Of a DNA stretch of 64,000 nt, positions 35,025-43,635 are shown piece by piece. A program made the translations under genes and the position numbers. Positions within the stretch are counted from its first letter, which is position 1; each line of letters starts with the position of its first letter. The notes beneath the pieces are model-generated. The model was not told the DNA's origin, made no database searches, and was given only the letters and a program-made list of their open reading frames with translations. This DNA is from Ornithinimicrobium avium (GTDB taxonomy: Bacteria; Actinomycetota; Actinomycetes; Actinomycetales; Dermatophilaceae). The stretch lies in the NCBI RefSeq assembly GCF_003351765.1, contig NZ_CP031229.1, positions 2,418,001 to 2,482,000 of the forward strand, read 5' to 3'.

Positions 35025-35345
35025 TTGCGCGAGATCTGCCTGGCGCGGCTGGATAAGACCCGCCCAGTCCTGGTGCTCACCCGCGACACTGCCCGAGCCG
35101 TGATGACCAAGGTGACCGTGGCTCCCATCACGTCGACCATCAAGAGGTTGTCCAGCGAAGTGCCGGTAGGACGTGCCAACGGGCTGGACCACAACGGTGC
35201 TGTCTCGATCGACAACGTCCTTACCATCCCCACCGACCTCCTGGGCCGGACGCTGGGCTTCCTCACGCCCGAGCAGGAGCGCCACCTTGCACGAGCCATC
35301 GTGCTGGCGTACGACCTCGAGGTGCCGTTGCTGGATGAGCCGTGA
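35025..35345 (+). CDS. MazF/PemK-family endoribonuclease toxin
   Basis: 106 aa starting at TTG 35025. MREICLARLDKTRPVLVLTR, VTVAPITSTIKRLSSEVPVG and GAVSIDNVLTIP are the conserved strands of the MazF fold, with the DKTRPVLVL substrate-binding loop. It is an mRNA interferase probably held in check by the preceding antitoxin. The boundary motif 106 bp past its stop suggests that the pair moves as a cassette. Confidence 0.87.
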   Translation: MREICLARLDKTRPVLVLTRDTARAVMTKVTVAPITSTIKRLSSEVPVGRANGLDHNGAVSIDNVLTIPTDLLGRTLGFLTPEQERHLARAIVLAYDLEVPLLDEP

Positions 35346-35450
35346 TCGCACCCTAAGGAACCCAAGGACGACGCCTTCCGATCGAGCTGGAATGGAGAGC
35401 GACCAGCGGCAGTTGCGTGCGCCTCCGCGCGACCGTGTCCCTCCATCATA

Positions 35451-35549
35451 AGCGGCGAAATGACGCACCCCGAAGGGCGACCTCGAAGGAGCGACCTCGA
35501 AGGAGCGACCTCGAAGGAGCGACCCGCGGCGGATGATGACGCCTGATGA
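35451..35549 (-). repeat. Two boundary motifs around 14-bp repeats
   Basis: On the minus strand TGCGTCATTTCGCCGC lies at 35451-35467 and a second, spaced variant with CGTCATCATCCGCCGCG at 35523-35548. Between them the 14-bp unit GAGCGACCTCGAAG recurs about three and a half times. The orientation relative to the TA pair is the same as at 5098 relative to phd/relE. Confidence 0.55.
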
Positions 35550-35572
35550 CGCACCGACTAGTTGTCACATGT

Positions 35573-36337
35573 TCAGTCTTCCTGTGAGGGAGCCTCACGA
35601 AGAATCGACTGACCCTCGAGCACCCGTCTGGTGTTGCCACTCCCGTCCATCCAGGCCAGCACGTCGAAGATGCGCAGCGGCGTGACGCATTCCGACAGAC
35701 CCGAGGCCTGCCGTAGGTGGAGCAGGCGATTCCAGAGGAGGCTTTCTTGGGCGGTGAGTGCCGCATGCAAGGGGCGCCATTGCGAGTTGGCACCACCGAA
35801 GACCGCTTGCTTGATGACCGAATCCACGATTGGAACCAGCCGTGGTCTCTTCCGAGCGAGTAGCTTCGTCGCGCGCGTTTCCCCGACGAAGGGAAGCGCG
35901 ATCAGCGCGCGGTAGAGCGTCCGCACGGACGTGAACGGTTCGACATCTGTGGACGCCAATGTAACGAAGTCGAGGTCGGGCCCCACCTGCTCGAGCAACA
36001 CCTCAAATCGCCGACGCTGTGAGTCGACAAGTTCGATTGCCGAGCGTGGATGGATCGGGGCAGAGAGGAAGGAGCAGGCCAGCAAGTCATCAGAGGTGAA
36101 CGTGTTACCACTGGCTGCTCGCGTCCCACTCGGATCGAACGTGTCCCACACACCTCCGGTGAAGCCCGTGTCCTTCCCGGAAAGGGGCGAGAAGTAGGCG
36201 GTCAGCACTGCCACGGCGTCCGCTTCACCAGCCTCCGTCAAGCTCGAAGTCAGAGAGATTCCCTCGTAGTAGGTCACGCGCCAACCCAAGCGCACGACGC
36301 TGACGAACGCGAGCAGCCGTGCCAAGACATCGCGCAT
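35573..36337 (-). CDS. DUF6308-like protein
   Basis: About 254 aa. DDLLACSFLSAPIHPRSAIELV, LIALPFVGETRATKLLARKRPRLVPIVDSVI and a final helical part (LRIFDVLAWMDGS) match the DUF6308 family as I recall it. The GVGxTRATKLLARKRP block resembles a helix-hairpin-helix-like DNA contact. ATG 36337 begins the conserved part; the frame opens further upstream to 36415. Function is unknown; its presence among TA genes and IS elements suggests a mobile or defence context. Confidence 0.65.
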   Translation of the reverse strand: MRDVLARLLAFVSVVRLGWRVTYYEGISLTSSLTEAGEADAVAVLTAYFSPLSGKDTGFTGGVWDTFDPSGTRAASGNTFTSDDLLACSFLSAPIHPRSAIELVDSQRRRFEVLLEQVGPDLDFVTLASTDVEPFTSVRTLYRALIALPFVGETRATKLLARKRPRLVPIVDSVIKQAVFGGANSQWRPLHAALTAQESLLWNRLLHLRQASGLSECVTPLRIFDVLAWMDGSGNTRRVLEGQSILREAPSQED

Positions 36338-36514
36338 CAGCGACGTCGCTGGCCGAGCACCAAGGCGCTGGCGAGCAGCGCATCCGTCCAGACAATGGTC
36401 TGCCAACCGCCGCATGAGGCCGCAGGCGAGCCTCCGCGTGCCGGCTTGTACTGTGTGGTCGGCCAGCGCGACGAGGCGCGGCCCCTAGGCAGGTTCTTGG
36501 AGCAGAGGGCAGTC

Positions 36515-36880
36515 ATGAGCATCACCGGCATCCACATTCCGCACGGCGACGAGCCGATGGCTGCGGTCACGGTCAATGAGCGCAACGCGATGTCCTACTA
36601 CCCCTACGTGCAGGGCGGGCCAGTCGAGGCCGCCTCCGTCACGATGGGCGGTCTCGAGGCGAAAGTCTACGTGAACTCTCGGTACCCCAGCCTGGATGAC
36701 GGGACAGTCAACCCGCGGGCGTCGGCGCTGTTCGAAATGGCAGGGATCGGGATGTTCGGCGGAGCCATCCGCGGGGATGCTCTGCTGGTCCTCGCCGCAG
36801 GGGATGGCTTCTACGAGCGCTCGGTACCCCAGCACGTGGTGAGCGCCCTCCTTGATGCCGACGCGCAGTACATGGCCTGA
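36515..36880 (+). CDS. Hypothetical protein
   Basis: 121 aa from ATG 36515 (AGCAGAGGG upstream). A small alpha/beta protein with VTVNERNAMSYYPYVQGGPVE and LVLAAGDGF. It vaguely recalls DUF3846-type phage or plasmid proteins but this is not certain. It stands alone. Confidence 0.5.
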   Translation: MSITGIHIPHGDEPMAAVTVNERNAMSYYPYVQGGPVEAASVTMGGLEAKVYVNSRYPSLDDGTVNPRASALFEMAGIGMFGGAIRGDALLVLAAGDGFYERSVPQHVVSALLDADAQYMA

Positions 36881-37026
36881 GCCGAGGCGCAGACGCCACC
36901 TGGAGCGGCTGCGGGGTGCTGTCACTTCACGCGGCAGTTGAGTGCGCTTGCTGATCAGTCAGGACGCATCTGACGTTCCCAACGGCCAGTCGTCATCCCT
37001 TCGCGGTAAGGCCTAGCCTTCTAGGC

Positions 37027-37971
37027 GTGAACCCTGAACCCTCAGTTCTAGCAACCCGCGTTCTCGGGCAGCAAGTGCGGCACCTTAAGGACTTTTTCGA
37101 GCAGGCATCGTCCATCGTGGACGACCCGCCTTCGCGATCACCGGCAGCTGAGGACCTTGCTCTGGTCCACGGCGCACGCCGATCCGCAGACCTCCAAGCG
37201 CTCCGATGGTGGGCCCACCGCGCTGTGAGGCTCGACCTGTCCAGCGCCCTTGAACACCAATTCGGACTGCAAGTGATCCTCGCGAACGAACAACGGCTCT
37301 TGCCGCTACCGGCAATGGCGCTAGGGCGATCGATTTACGAGGCGGCTATCAGCGTCTTCTGGCTCGTGGATACGCGAGTGCCAACACAGCAGCGACTTGC
37401 CCGTTGGGCCGGCAGATTGCTGCACGACACTCAGGAATCTCCGAACGCCCTAGAGAGTTTCGGCATTTCAGATGTTGCGCGCGTAGAGCGAGAACGTGTC
37501 GAAGAAGGACGTGCGCTGGGACAACGGTTGATGCACCGCGCAGGGTTCGAACTGGTAGCCAAGGGCGGCGACCGCAGCGCCGAGACTCGACAAGTCTCGT
37601 TCGAGGGGCAAGTTTCTCGTCTAGTACCGAATGTTACTGATTTAGTTCCGACCTTTACTCCCAACCAGCAGTCCTTGTGGCCACTGTTTTCCGGCGCATC
37701 GCACAACCGAGGCTGGCTAGTGGCCGGCTTAGAGGGCAACGCCGCCGAAATGCTGGCATCGATTGTGGCACCCCTTCTTGATACCTCGGACGCACTCGTA
37801 ATCGAATGCGCAAAATACTTCCACTTGGACCCGCGCTCCGCGCTAGACCGAACACATCTTCATCGGCAAGCAGTCCTAAAGCTGGCCCGTCCGCACTCAG
37901 GACCTTCGCTGGATTGGGAAGCGTATCGGGTTGCAGGCGGTGCCCCGCCAGTCGCATTCGACTTCTTATAA
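37027..37971 (+). CDS. Hypothetical mostly helical protein
   Basis: 314 aa from GTG 37027. Helical throughout, with ALGRSIYEAAISVFWLVD around residue 100 and PLFSGASHNRGWLV near 222, a pattern found in a group of uncharacterised proteins of mobile regions. GC content is noticeably lower (rare codons such as CTA and AGT) than in the catabolic block, pointing to transfer. The IS630 element lies 40 bp downstream. Confidence 0.65.
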   Translation: MNPEPSVLATRVLGQQVRHLKDFFEQASSIVDDPPSRSPAAEDLALVHGARRSADLQALRWWAHRAVRLDLSSALEHQFGLQVILANEQRLLPLPAMALGRSIYEAAISVFWLVDTRVPTQQRLARWAGRLLHDTQESPNALESFGISDVARVERERVEEGRALGQRLMHRAGFELVAKGGDRSAETRQVSFEGQVSRLVPNVTDLVPTFTPNQQSLWPLFSGASHNRGWLVAGLEGNAAEMLASIVAPLLDTSDALVIECAKYFHLDPRSALDRTHLHRQAVLKLARPHSGPSLDWEAYRVAGGAPPVAFDFL

Positions 37972-38007
37972 GGGGAAGTAGACGCCTCGCGTGCCTCTGG
38001 CCCGGAG

Positions 38008-39093
38008 CTAGTGGCTCGTGTTTGAAGTGGTCTGACGGTTGGCTTTCTTGAGGATCTCGTCGGCGGTCTTTGTCCAGACGAAGGGGTGGCAGCGGTCGTT
38101 CCAGCCGTCGACGAAGGCGCGGATCTTGGCGTTGAGGTCCTTGACGAATCTGAAGGTGCCGCGGTGGATCGCCTGGCGCTCGATGATGCCGAACCAGACC
38201 TCGACGAGGTTGAGCCAGGAGCCGGAGGTCGGGGTGAAGTGGACGTGGATTCGTGGGTTGGCGGCCAGCCAGTCGCGGACCTCGACGCGCTTGTGGGCGG
38301 CGTAGTTGTCCATGACCAGGTGCAGCTCGGTCCCGTCGCCGGTGTCGGGGTAGGCGCGGGCGACCTGCTTGAGGAAGGCGAGGAACTCCTGGTGGCGGTG
38401 TCGCGCCTTGCAGGCGCCGGTGACTTTGCCGGTGGCGATCTCCAGCGCCGCGAACAGCGTCGTGGTGGCGTTGTGCTTGTAGTCGTGGGTGCGCCGCTCG
38501 GGCAGTCCTGGTTGCATCGGCAGCATCGGCGCGGTCCGGTCCAGGGCCTGGATCTGGGACTTCTCGTCCACACACAGCACGATCGCGTTCTCCGGCGGCG
38601 CCAGGTACAGCCCGACGACGTCGGTGACCTTGGCGACCAGCTCGGGGTCGGTGGAGAACTTGAACGTCTCCACCCTCCACGGCGCGACCCCGTAGTCGCG
38701 CCACGCCTTGGCCACGGTCCCGTTGCTGATGCCCAGGTGGCGGCCCAGCAACCGGGAGGACCAGTGCGTCACCCCGTACTTCTTCGGTGGCGGCCGCAGC
38801 GTCTGCGCGACGATCTCCCGGTGGTCGATAGTCCGCGGCCGGCCCGACCGAGGCTCGTCCTCCAACCCGGCGATCCCCTGGGCCGCGTACCGGTTGCGCC
38901 AGTCGATCACCGTCGGCCGCGACACCCCCACCTTCGCCGCGATCGAGATGTTCGACACTCCGTCCGCGGCCAGCAGCACGATCCGTGCCCGTTGCGCCAG
39001 ACCGGCCCGAGCAGAGGAGGACCGGGTCAACCGGGCCAGTTCCTCACGGTCACCATCACGCAACCCCAGCGCCGGGGCAGGTCGATTCGCCAT
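38008..39093 (-). CDS. IS630-family transposase, copy 1
   Basis: 361 aa, intact. An N-terminal HTH (LTRSSSARAGLAQRARIVLLA, ISIAAKVGVSRPTVIDW) is followed by a DDE domain with Asp in VLCVDEKSQIQALDR, Asp in LHLVMDNYAAHK and Glu in SWLNLVEVWFGIIE. The stop codon TAG is completed outside the element: its T and A are the duplicated target TA and its G is host sequence. A second element at 58258 shows the same. Confidence 0.9.
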   Translation of the reverse strand: MANRPAPALGLRDGDREELARLTRSSSARAGLAQRARIVLLAADGVSNISIAAKVGVSRPTVIDWRNRYAAQGIAGLEDEPRSGRPRTIDHREIVAQTLRPPPKKYGVTHWSSRLLGRHLGISNGTVAKAWRDYGVAPWRVETFKFSTDPELVAKVTDVVGLYLAPPENAIVLCVDEKSQIQALDRTAPMLPMQPGLPERRTHDYKHNATTTLFAALEIATGKVTGACKARHRHQEFLAFLKQVARAYPDTGDGTELHLVMDNYAAHKRVEVRDWLAANPRIHVHFTPTSGSWLNLVEVWFGIIERQAIHRGTFRFVKDLNAKIRAFVDGWNDRCHPFVWTKTADEILKKANRQTTSNTSH

Positions 39094-39146
39094 ACCCCAT
39101 CGTCGCAGCCGAGCAACTGTAAATCAACTAACTACACGTTCCACTA
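38009..39146 (-). mobile_element. IS630-family element, copy 1
   Basis: 1134 bp (38011-39144) flanked by the TA target duplication at 38009-38010 and 39145-39146. Terminal inverted repeats begin GTGGCTCGTGT on one side and GTGGAACGTGT on the other. The target was CTAG. Confidence 0.85.
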
Positions 39147-39325
39147 GTCCCACGTGCCGCGGGGGGTGTCGCTCGACCCGTCCGGACATGCGTGCCGACT
39201 GCGGACGAGGGGTTGTCGCCAAGCATCCGACTCTTGGCGGAGTCGTGATGTATTGACCTCCGACCAGGCGCGAGCGCCCCAACCTGCAGATGGCCCAGAG
39301 CGACCGGAGCGATGCTTCCCCAAAG

Positions 39326-39341
39326 TGGGCGGATCTGACGT
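39326..39341 (-). repeat. Right boundary of recombinase element 3
   Basis: On the minus strand ACGTCAGATCCGCCCA, identical to the right end of element 1 at 2640; flanking sequence beyond it differs. Confidence 0.7.
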
Positions 39342-39355
39342 AGTCGGCCGCGTAC

Positions 39356-40279
39356 CTATACACCGGCGACGTAGGCGGTGAGGAAGTGGACGCCGTGGCG
39401 GTCGAGGTTGCCGCGGGCTCGGTCGTAGTGCTCGGTGGTTCTGGGGTCAGCGTGACGGGCGAGGATCTGGGCGTCGCGCAGGGGCACGCCGGCGTCCAGG
39501 GCGTTGGTGATTGCAGCGTGCCGAAGCGAATGGGGGCTGATGTGCCTGGGGATCCTCGCGCTCCTCGCGATGCGCTGCACCATCCGGTAGACGTCACGAC
39601 GGTCGATCGGTCTCCCGGAGAGCGGTCGCAGGATCAGCGGCCCGGTGGTGCGCTCACCGCGGCAGGCCTCCAGGACCCGCAGGACGGGAACGGTCAGCGG
39701 CATGGTGGCGGGCTTGTTGCCCTTGCCAACCAGGTGCAGCACCCGGTGGCCTCGCAGCACGTCGGTGTAGTCCTCGATCCGCACCGCCGCGGCCTCGGAG
39801 GCACGCAGCGCGTTGATCCCGAGCAGGTAGGCCAGCGCGCCGTGGTGGACGGAGATCGTCTGGGCGACCTGCAGGAAACGGATCAGCTCCAGCCGGTCCA
39901 GGCCCTGGGTGCGCGACTCGTCCCGGTGGACCTTCGGGAGCCGGGCGTACACGGCCGGGTCGGCGGGGATGGTGCCGTCGATGTGGGCGAACCGGAAGTA
40001 GCCCCGGACGGCGTGCATCATCGTGTTCACCGAGGAGTCCATCAGGCCGGCGTCCCCGAGGTCACGGATGTAGAGCTCGACGTGGGCTCGCTGTATCCCG
40101 ACCAACGGGTCCAACCCGTTGGTCCCGCACCAGGCGAACCAGCGACCCAGTTGCGCCCGGTACAGGGCATGCGTGGCCCCGGAATACCGCGCCAGGAACG
40201 AGACCGCCGCGAGCTGCGCGGCACTCATCGAGGACGGCTGGAACGGCAGGATCGTCTCGGAGCTGGACGTGGTGGACAT
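39356..40279 (-). CDS. Tyrosine recombinase, element copy 3
   Basis: 307 aa, intact, almost identical to copy 2 at 6657 but with RIPRH as in copy 1, and a right end matching copy 1. All catalytic residues (Arg159, Lys186, His250, Arg253, His276, Tyr285) are kept. The mixed similarity suggests gene conversion or recombination between copies. It forms the inverted counterpart of the 5.1-7.6 kb unit. Confidence 0.9.
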   Translation of the reverse strand: MSTTSSSETILPFQPSSMSAAQLAAVSFLARYSGATHALYRAQLGRWFAWCGTNGLDPLVGIQRAHVELYIRDLGDAGLMDSSVNTMMHAVRGYFRFAHIDGTIPADPAVYARLPKVHRDESRTQGLDRLELIRFLQVAQTISVHHGALAYLLGINALRASEAAAVRIEDYTDVLRGHRVLHLVGKGNKPATMPLTVPVLRVLEACRGERTTGPLILRPLSGRPIDRRDVYRMVQRIARSARIPRHISPHSLRHAAITNALDAGVPLRDAQILARHADPRTTEHYDRARGNLDRHGVHFLTAYVAGV

Positions 40280-40299
40280 GGTCGCCTCCTGCGGCGACC
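40280..40299 (-). promoter_or_regulatory. Hairpin over ribosome binding site, copy 3
   Basis: Same 7-bp stem and GCAGGA loop as before the other recombinase genes, directly abutting the start codon at 40279. Confidence 0.65.
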
Positions 40300-40462
40300 T
40301 CGTTGCGCCACTGTCGACGCCCGCCGCCAGCGCGACGAGGCACTGACCCCAACGACGCTACGCCGAACACTGGACCCGCCCGGCGATGAGACGTGCGACG
40401 GAGCGCGCGACCTTCCGTCAGACATCGGACCAGCGGAGCTGAGGGGCATAGGGTCGGTCGGC

Positions 40463-41068
40463 ATGGATGCCGACCAGCCAGGTCTCTTTCAGCTGCCCGA
40501 CCACCAGCCGCAGGTCCCTCCCCAGCCACCGCAGCGCGGGAAGAACCGGCAGGTGTGGCAACTGACCGCCACCGCAGAGGTCACCATCACTGATGCTTCT
40601 GCCCTGCAGGCCGCGGCGCGGTCGAACGAGGGCGTCGTGATCGCCGCCTCGGGCGGTGACCTCGGCGTCGAGGAGGCCGAGCGTGAGGCACCGGATGCCG
40701 CGCCCGACGATGACGTCTTCGATGCCCTTGCCTGGCTGATCTGGCCCAGCGATGGGCTGGAGGAGGCGGTGGAGGCCGGCGCCTTGCGGATCCTGTCGGT
40801 GGAGAGCGAGGCCAAGGGCGGCGACTCCGTCGACCACGGGACGGCGACCTGGAGTGTCACGGTCAAGCTCACTGACGTAGAGGCGTTGCGCCGGTTGGCC
40901 GTTCGGGCCTCCCCGGGCGAGGCAACAGAGATCTCGGCCAGCCTGCCGGTGGCCTGGCCACGAGCATGCGACCCGTTCGCGCCGCTGCGCTCGATCACCG
41001 GAATCACCTGGAGGCCGGGAGGAGTCGGCGTCGAGCACTGCCCCGCCAAAGCTGGCCGGAGCCACTGA
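40463..41068 (+). CDS. Conserved partner protein of recombinase element, copy 2
   Basis: 201 aa, same sequence as the copy at 5868-6473, divergent from the recombinase with the same 183-bp spacer. The shared spacer holds the promoters of both genes. No domain is recognised. See the first copy for the reasons to regard it as real. Confidence 0.65.
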   Translation: MDADQPGLFQLPDHQPQVPPQPPQRGKNRQVWQLTATAEVTITDASALQAAARSNEGVVIAASGGDLGVEEAEREAPDAAPDDDVFDALAWLIWPSDGLEEAVEAGALRILSVESEAKGGDSVDHGTATWSVTVKLTDVEALRRLAVRASPGEATEISASLPVAWPRACDPFAPLRSITGITWRPGGVGVEHCPAKAGRSH

Positions 41069-41115
41069 GGCCACGGCGAGCTGGACTTCCTCTCCGGGGC
41101 CGCTACCGTCCATAC

Positions 41116-41136
41116 CTACTCGCGGCGAAGTGATGC
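41116..41136 (-). repeat. Boundary motif, inner site of unit 3
   Basis: Inverted counterpart of the motif at 5800, between the partner gene and the TA pair. Confidence 0.6.
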
Positions 41137-41259
41137 GGTCTCCTGATGACGTGACCCGCCGCGACGCTGGGGTGCTGCTGGGGTGCTGCCCTACCCGACA
41201 GAAGTGCGCCAACTAGGCTCTATTGTACAAAATCGCGGTTTATGAGATACCGTTGATCC

Positions 41260-41523
41260 ATGAGAGAGATCACTGTCAGCGACGCCCGAGCTCGACTGGC
41301 GGATGTCGTCGATGCCGCCCGCATCGGGCACGACCCGATCTACCTGACCCGTCGTGGCCGGCGGGTGGCTGCCGTGATCGATGCCAACGATCTGGACGGG
41401 TTGATCGCAGCCGCGGAGGACCTTGCCGACATCGAGGCCGCCCGGGCCGCCCGAGCCGAGCTGGACGAGGGCGAGACTGCCATCCCGTGGGATCAGGTCA
41501 AGGCCGACCTCGGCCTGGCATGA
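41260..41523 (+). CDS. Phd/YefM-family antitoxin, copy 2
   Basis: 87 aa, identical in sequence to the antitoxin at 5413-5676. The upstream region differs from the first copy at two bases within the likely -10 element (TATGAGAT at 41241), which could change expression of this copy. It overlaps the toxin by 4 bp. Confidence 0.88.
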   Translation: MREITVSDARARLADVVDAARIGHDPIYLTRRGRRVAAVIDANDLDGLIAAAEDLADIEAARAARAELDEGETAIPWDQVKADLGLA

Positions 41524-41783
41524 CATATCGCGTCGAGGTCGCGCCTGCCGCGGTGCGCCAGCTGCGTAAGCTCAACCCAGATGCGCGGCGCCGCGTGCAG
41601 GCAGCGGTCGAGCTGCTCGCGGACCAACCCCGGCCCAATGCGGCGAAGAAACTCGTCGGTGGAAACGGTGAGTGGCGGGTTCGCACTGGCGACTACCGCA
41701 TCATCTACGAGATCCGCGACGACGTCCTTCTCGTCCTGGTCGTGGCCGTCGGCCACAGACGCGACATCTACCAACGTCGCTGA
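41520..41783 (+). CDS. RelE-family toxin, copy 2
   Basis: 87 aa, identical to the toxin at 5153-5416, with the same GEWRVRTGDYRIIYEI core. Two identical TA pairs in one genome can cross-neutralise, so either alone could be lost without effect. Confidence 0.88.
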   Translation: MTYRVEVAPAAVRQLRKLNPDARRRVQAAVELLADQPRPNAAKKLVGGNGEWRVRTGDYRIIYEIRDDVLLVLVVAVGHRRDIYQRR

Positions 41784-41833
41784 CGATCCACCGAGTCCCA
41801 CTACGCCGGCGCAGGTCCGCTCGCGGCGGTAAG

Positions 41834-43618
41834 CCTGGAGTATTCACTAGGGGAGTCGGGCAGGGCCGGTAAGTAGCGTGTCGCGGGGGTGAGGGTGTCC
41901 CTGACCTGGGAGAATACGGATTGTCTAGATCTGGATTCATACCCGGGAAGGGACACCCTCAAGGTGAAGCGTACAAGCGGGACGGCTGCTGCTGAGGCAG
42001 CCTGGTCGAAGAGCCTGCTGGTGAAGGCGGAAGGCGCTGGGACGGTGGCGCACGCGGGGGTGGTGCTGCCCCGGCTGCTGGCCGACCGGGTCGGGCTCAC
42101 GGGCGCGTTCCGGGACGTGCTCGCCCGGCGTGGCTTCCGCCCGGGCCGGGACCGTGGCCGGGCGGTCACGGACACGGTCGCCGCGTTGGCGTCCGGGGCG
42201 CGGTGCCTGAGCGACGTGGAGGCGATGACCGCCCAGGTCGAGCTGTTCGGCCCGGCCGGTGGGGCCAGCGACACCACGGTGCTGCGGGTGCTGGGTGAGT
42301 ACGCCGACCGACTCGGTGAGGACGGGCTGGCCGGGCGGGCGTTGGCGCGGGCCACCGCCAAGGTCCGCTCCCGCGCCTGGGAGCAGATCGTGGCCCGGCA
42401 CGGGAGGCTGCCCGCGGTTCGGGTCGCCGGCAAGGACCTGACCCGCCCGGGCCGGGGTGAGGACGTGCCGGTGCTGGTGATCCGTCTGGACGCGACGGTG
42501 ATCGCGGCCGCCTCGGCCAAGGAGGGCGCGGAGGCGAACTACAAGGGGTTCGGCTTCCACCCCCTCACCGCGTGGTGCTCGAACACGGGCGAGAACCTGG
42601 CGATGATGAACCGGGTCGGGTCGGCCGGCTCGTTCACCGCCGCCGACCACGTGAAGGTGCTGGACGCGGCGCTGGCCCAGGTGCCCGCGGCGCACCGCCG
42701 CGAGGTGCTGGTGAGCGTGGACGGGGCCGGTGCCTCCCACGGCCTCGTCGAGCACCTGGACGCCCTGAACACCGCTGGTCAGCACGGGCGACGCGGGCGA
42801 GGGGTGGAGTACTCCATCGGGTGGCCCGTCGATGCCCGCACCCGGTCCGCGATCGAGGCTACCGGCGAGGGTGACTGGTCAGCGGGGCTGACCGCGACCG
42901 GTGGGGCCGAGGAGCACGCGCAGGTCGTGGAGCTGACCGGGCTCCTACGACACAGTCACACCGGTGACCTGCTGTCGGGGTGGCCGGGCGACATGCGGAT
43001 CTTCGCCCGCCGCACTCCGCGCTCACCCGGGGAGCAGGCGCAGCTGGGGCAGGACCCGAACTGGCGCTACGGCGCGTTCGCCACGAACACGCCCACCGGT
43101 CAGGTCCAGCACCTGGACGTCCGGCACCGCACCCAGGCGCACGTGGAGGACCGGATCAAGGAGCTCAAGGCCTGCGGGGCCACCCGGCTTCCCTCGACCT
43201 CCTACGACCGCAACAGTGCCTGGCTGCACCTGGCCGCCCACGCCGTCACCGTGCTGGCCTGGCTGCGGCTGCTCGCCCTGGAGGATGACCTCGCCGTCGC
43301 CGAGCCCAAGGCCCTGCGGTTCCGGCTGCTGTCCGCACCAGCCCGATACGTGCGCCACGCCAGGAAACGGGTGCTGAAGATCCCCACCGGATGGGCCTGG
43401 GCCACCCACCTCGCCGACGCGTTCGACCGCCTCCGCGCACTGCACCCGGCCTGACGACAGTGTCCTTGTCCACCCACCACCCCAGCACACCCGAGCAGTG
43501 GAACCCGGCGCCCACCCGAGCGGATCGGGCCCCGACCCTGCCCACCGCCACCGCGGCCACCCGGCGCGGACCGCGACACGAACTCAGGACCCCACATCAC
43601 CGCCGTGAATCATCGAGG
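41834..43618 (+). mobile_element. IS1380-family element
   Basis: 1785 bp. The ends read CCTGGAGTATTCAC and, inverted, CCTCGATGATTCAC, and the flanking TAAG is repeated (41830-41833 and 43619-43622), the 4-bp duplication known for IS1380. An inner 12-bp inverted repeat (GAGGGTGTCCCT at 41891 and its complement ending 41960) precedes the transposase. Confidence 0.88.
41964..43454 (+). CDS. IS1380-family transposase
   Basis: About 496 aa from GTG 41964 (VKRTSGTAAAE), the usual start in this group; the frame opens earlier at 41889 but that region is the inverted repeat. DDE-type: Asp in LVIRLDATVIAAAS, Asp in VSVDGAGASHG, Glu near VEDRIKELKACG, and the C-terminal block SAWLHLAAHAVTVLAWLRLLAL. 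It is intact and probably active. Confidence 0.9.
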   Translation: MKRTSGTAAAEAAWSKSLLVKAEGAGTVAHAGVVLPRLLADRVGLTGAFRDVLARRGFRPGRDRGRAVTDTVAALASGARCLSDVEAMTAQVELFGPAGGASDTTVLRVLGEYADRLGEDGLAGRALARATAKVRSRAWEQIVARHGRLPAVRVAGKDLTRPGRGEDVPVLVIRLDATVIAAASAKEGAEANYKGFGFHPLTAWCSNTGENLAMMNRVGSAGSFTAADHVKVLDAALAQVPAAHRREVLVSVDGAGASHGLVEHLDALNTAGQHGRRGRGVEYSIGWPVDARTRSAIEATGEGDWSAGLTATGGAEEHAQVVELTGLLRHSHTGDLLSGWPGDMRIFARRTPRSPGEQAQLGQDPNWRYGAFATNTPTGQVQHLDVRHRTQAHVEDRIKELKACGATRLPSTSYDRNSAWLHLAAHAVTVLAWLRLLALEDDLAVAEPKALRFRLLSAPARYVRHARKRVLKIPTGWAWATHLADAFDRLRALHPA

Positions 43619-43635
43619 TAAGACGCACCCTGTGA

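Larger units (their letters stand above)
41818..43628 (-). repeat. Outer boundary motif of unit 3, split by IS1380
   Basis: GCTCGCGGCGGTAAG (41818-41833) before the IS1380 element joins TAAGACGCA (43619-43627) after it. With one TAAG removed, the minus strand reads TGCGTCTTACCGCCGCGAGC, a variant of the boundary motif. The site of element movement was thus itself hit by a transposon. Confidence 0.65.

Noticed and set aside
39386..41068. 560-aa open frame on the plus strand
   Set aside because: Same case in the inverted copy: antisense to the recombinase, with only the last 201 codons (from 40463) a likely gene.
587..41137. Integron attC sites
   Set aside because: The boundary motifs are short and lack the long imperfect palindrome of attC, and the recombinase shows no integron-integrase-specific insert that I can see; only the array-like arrangement is similar.
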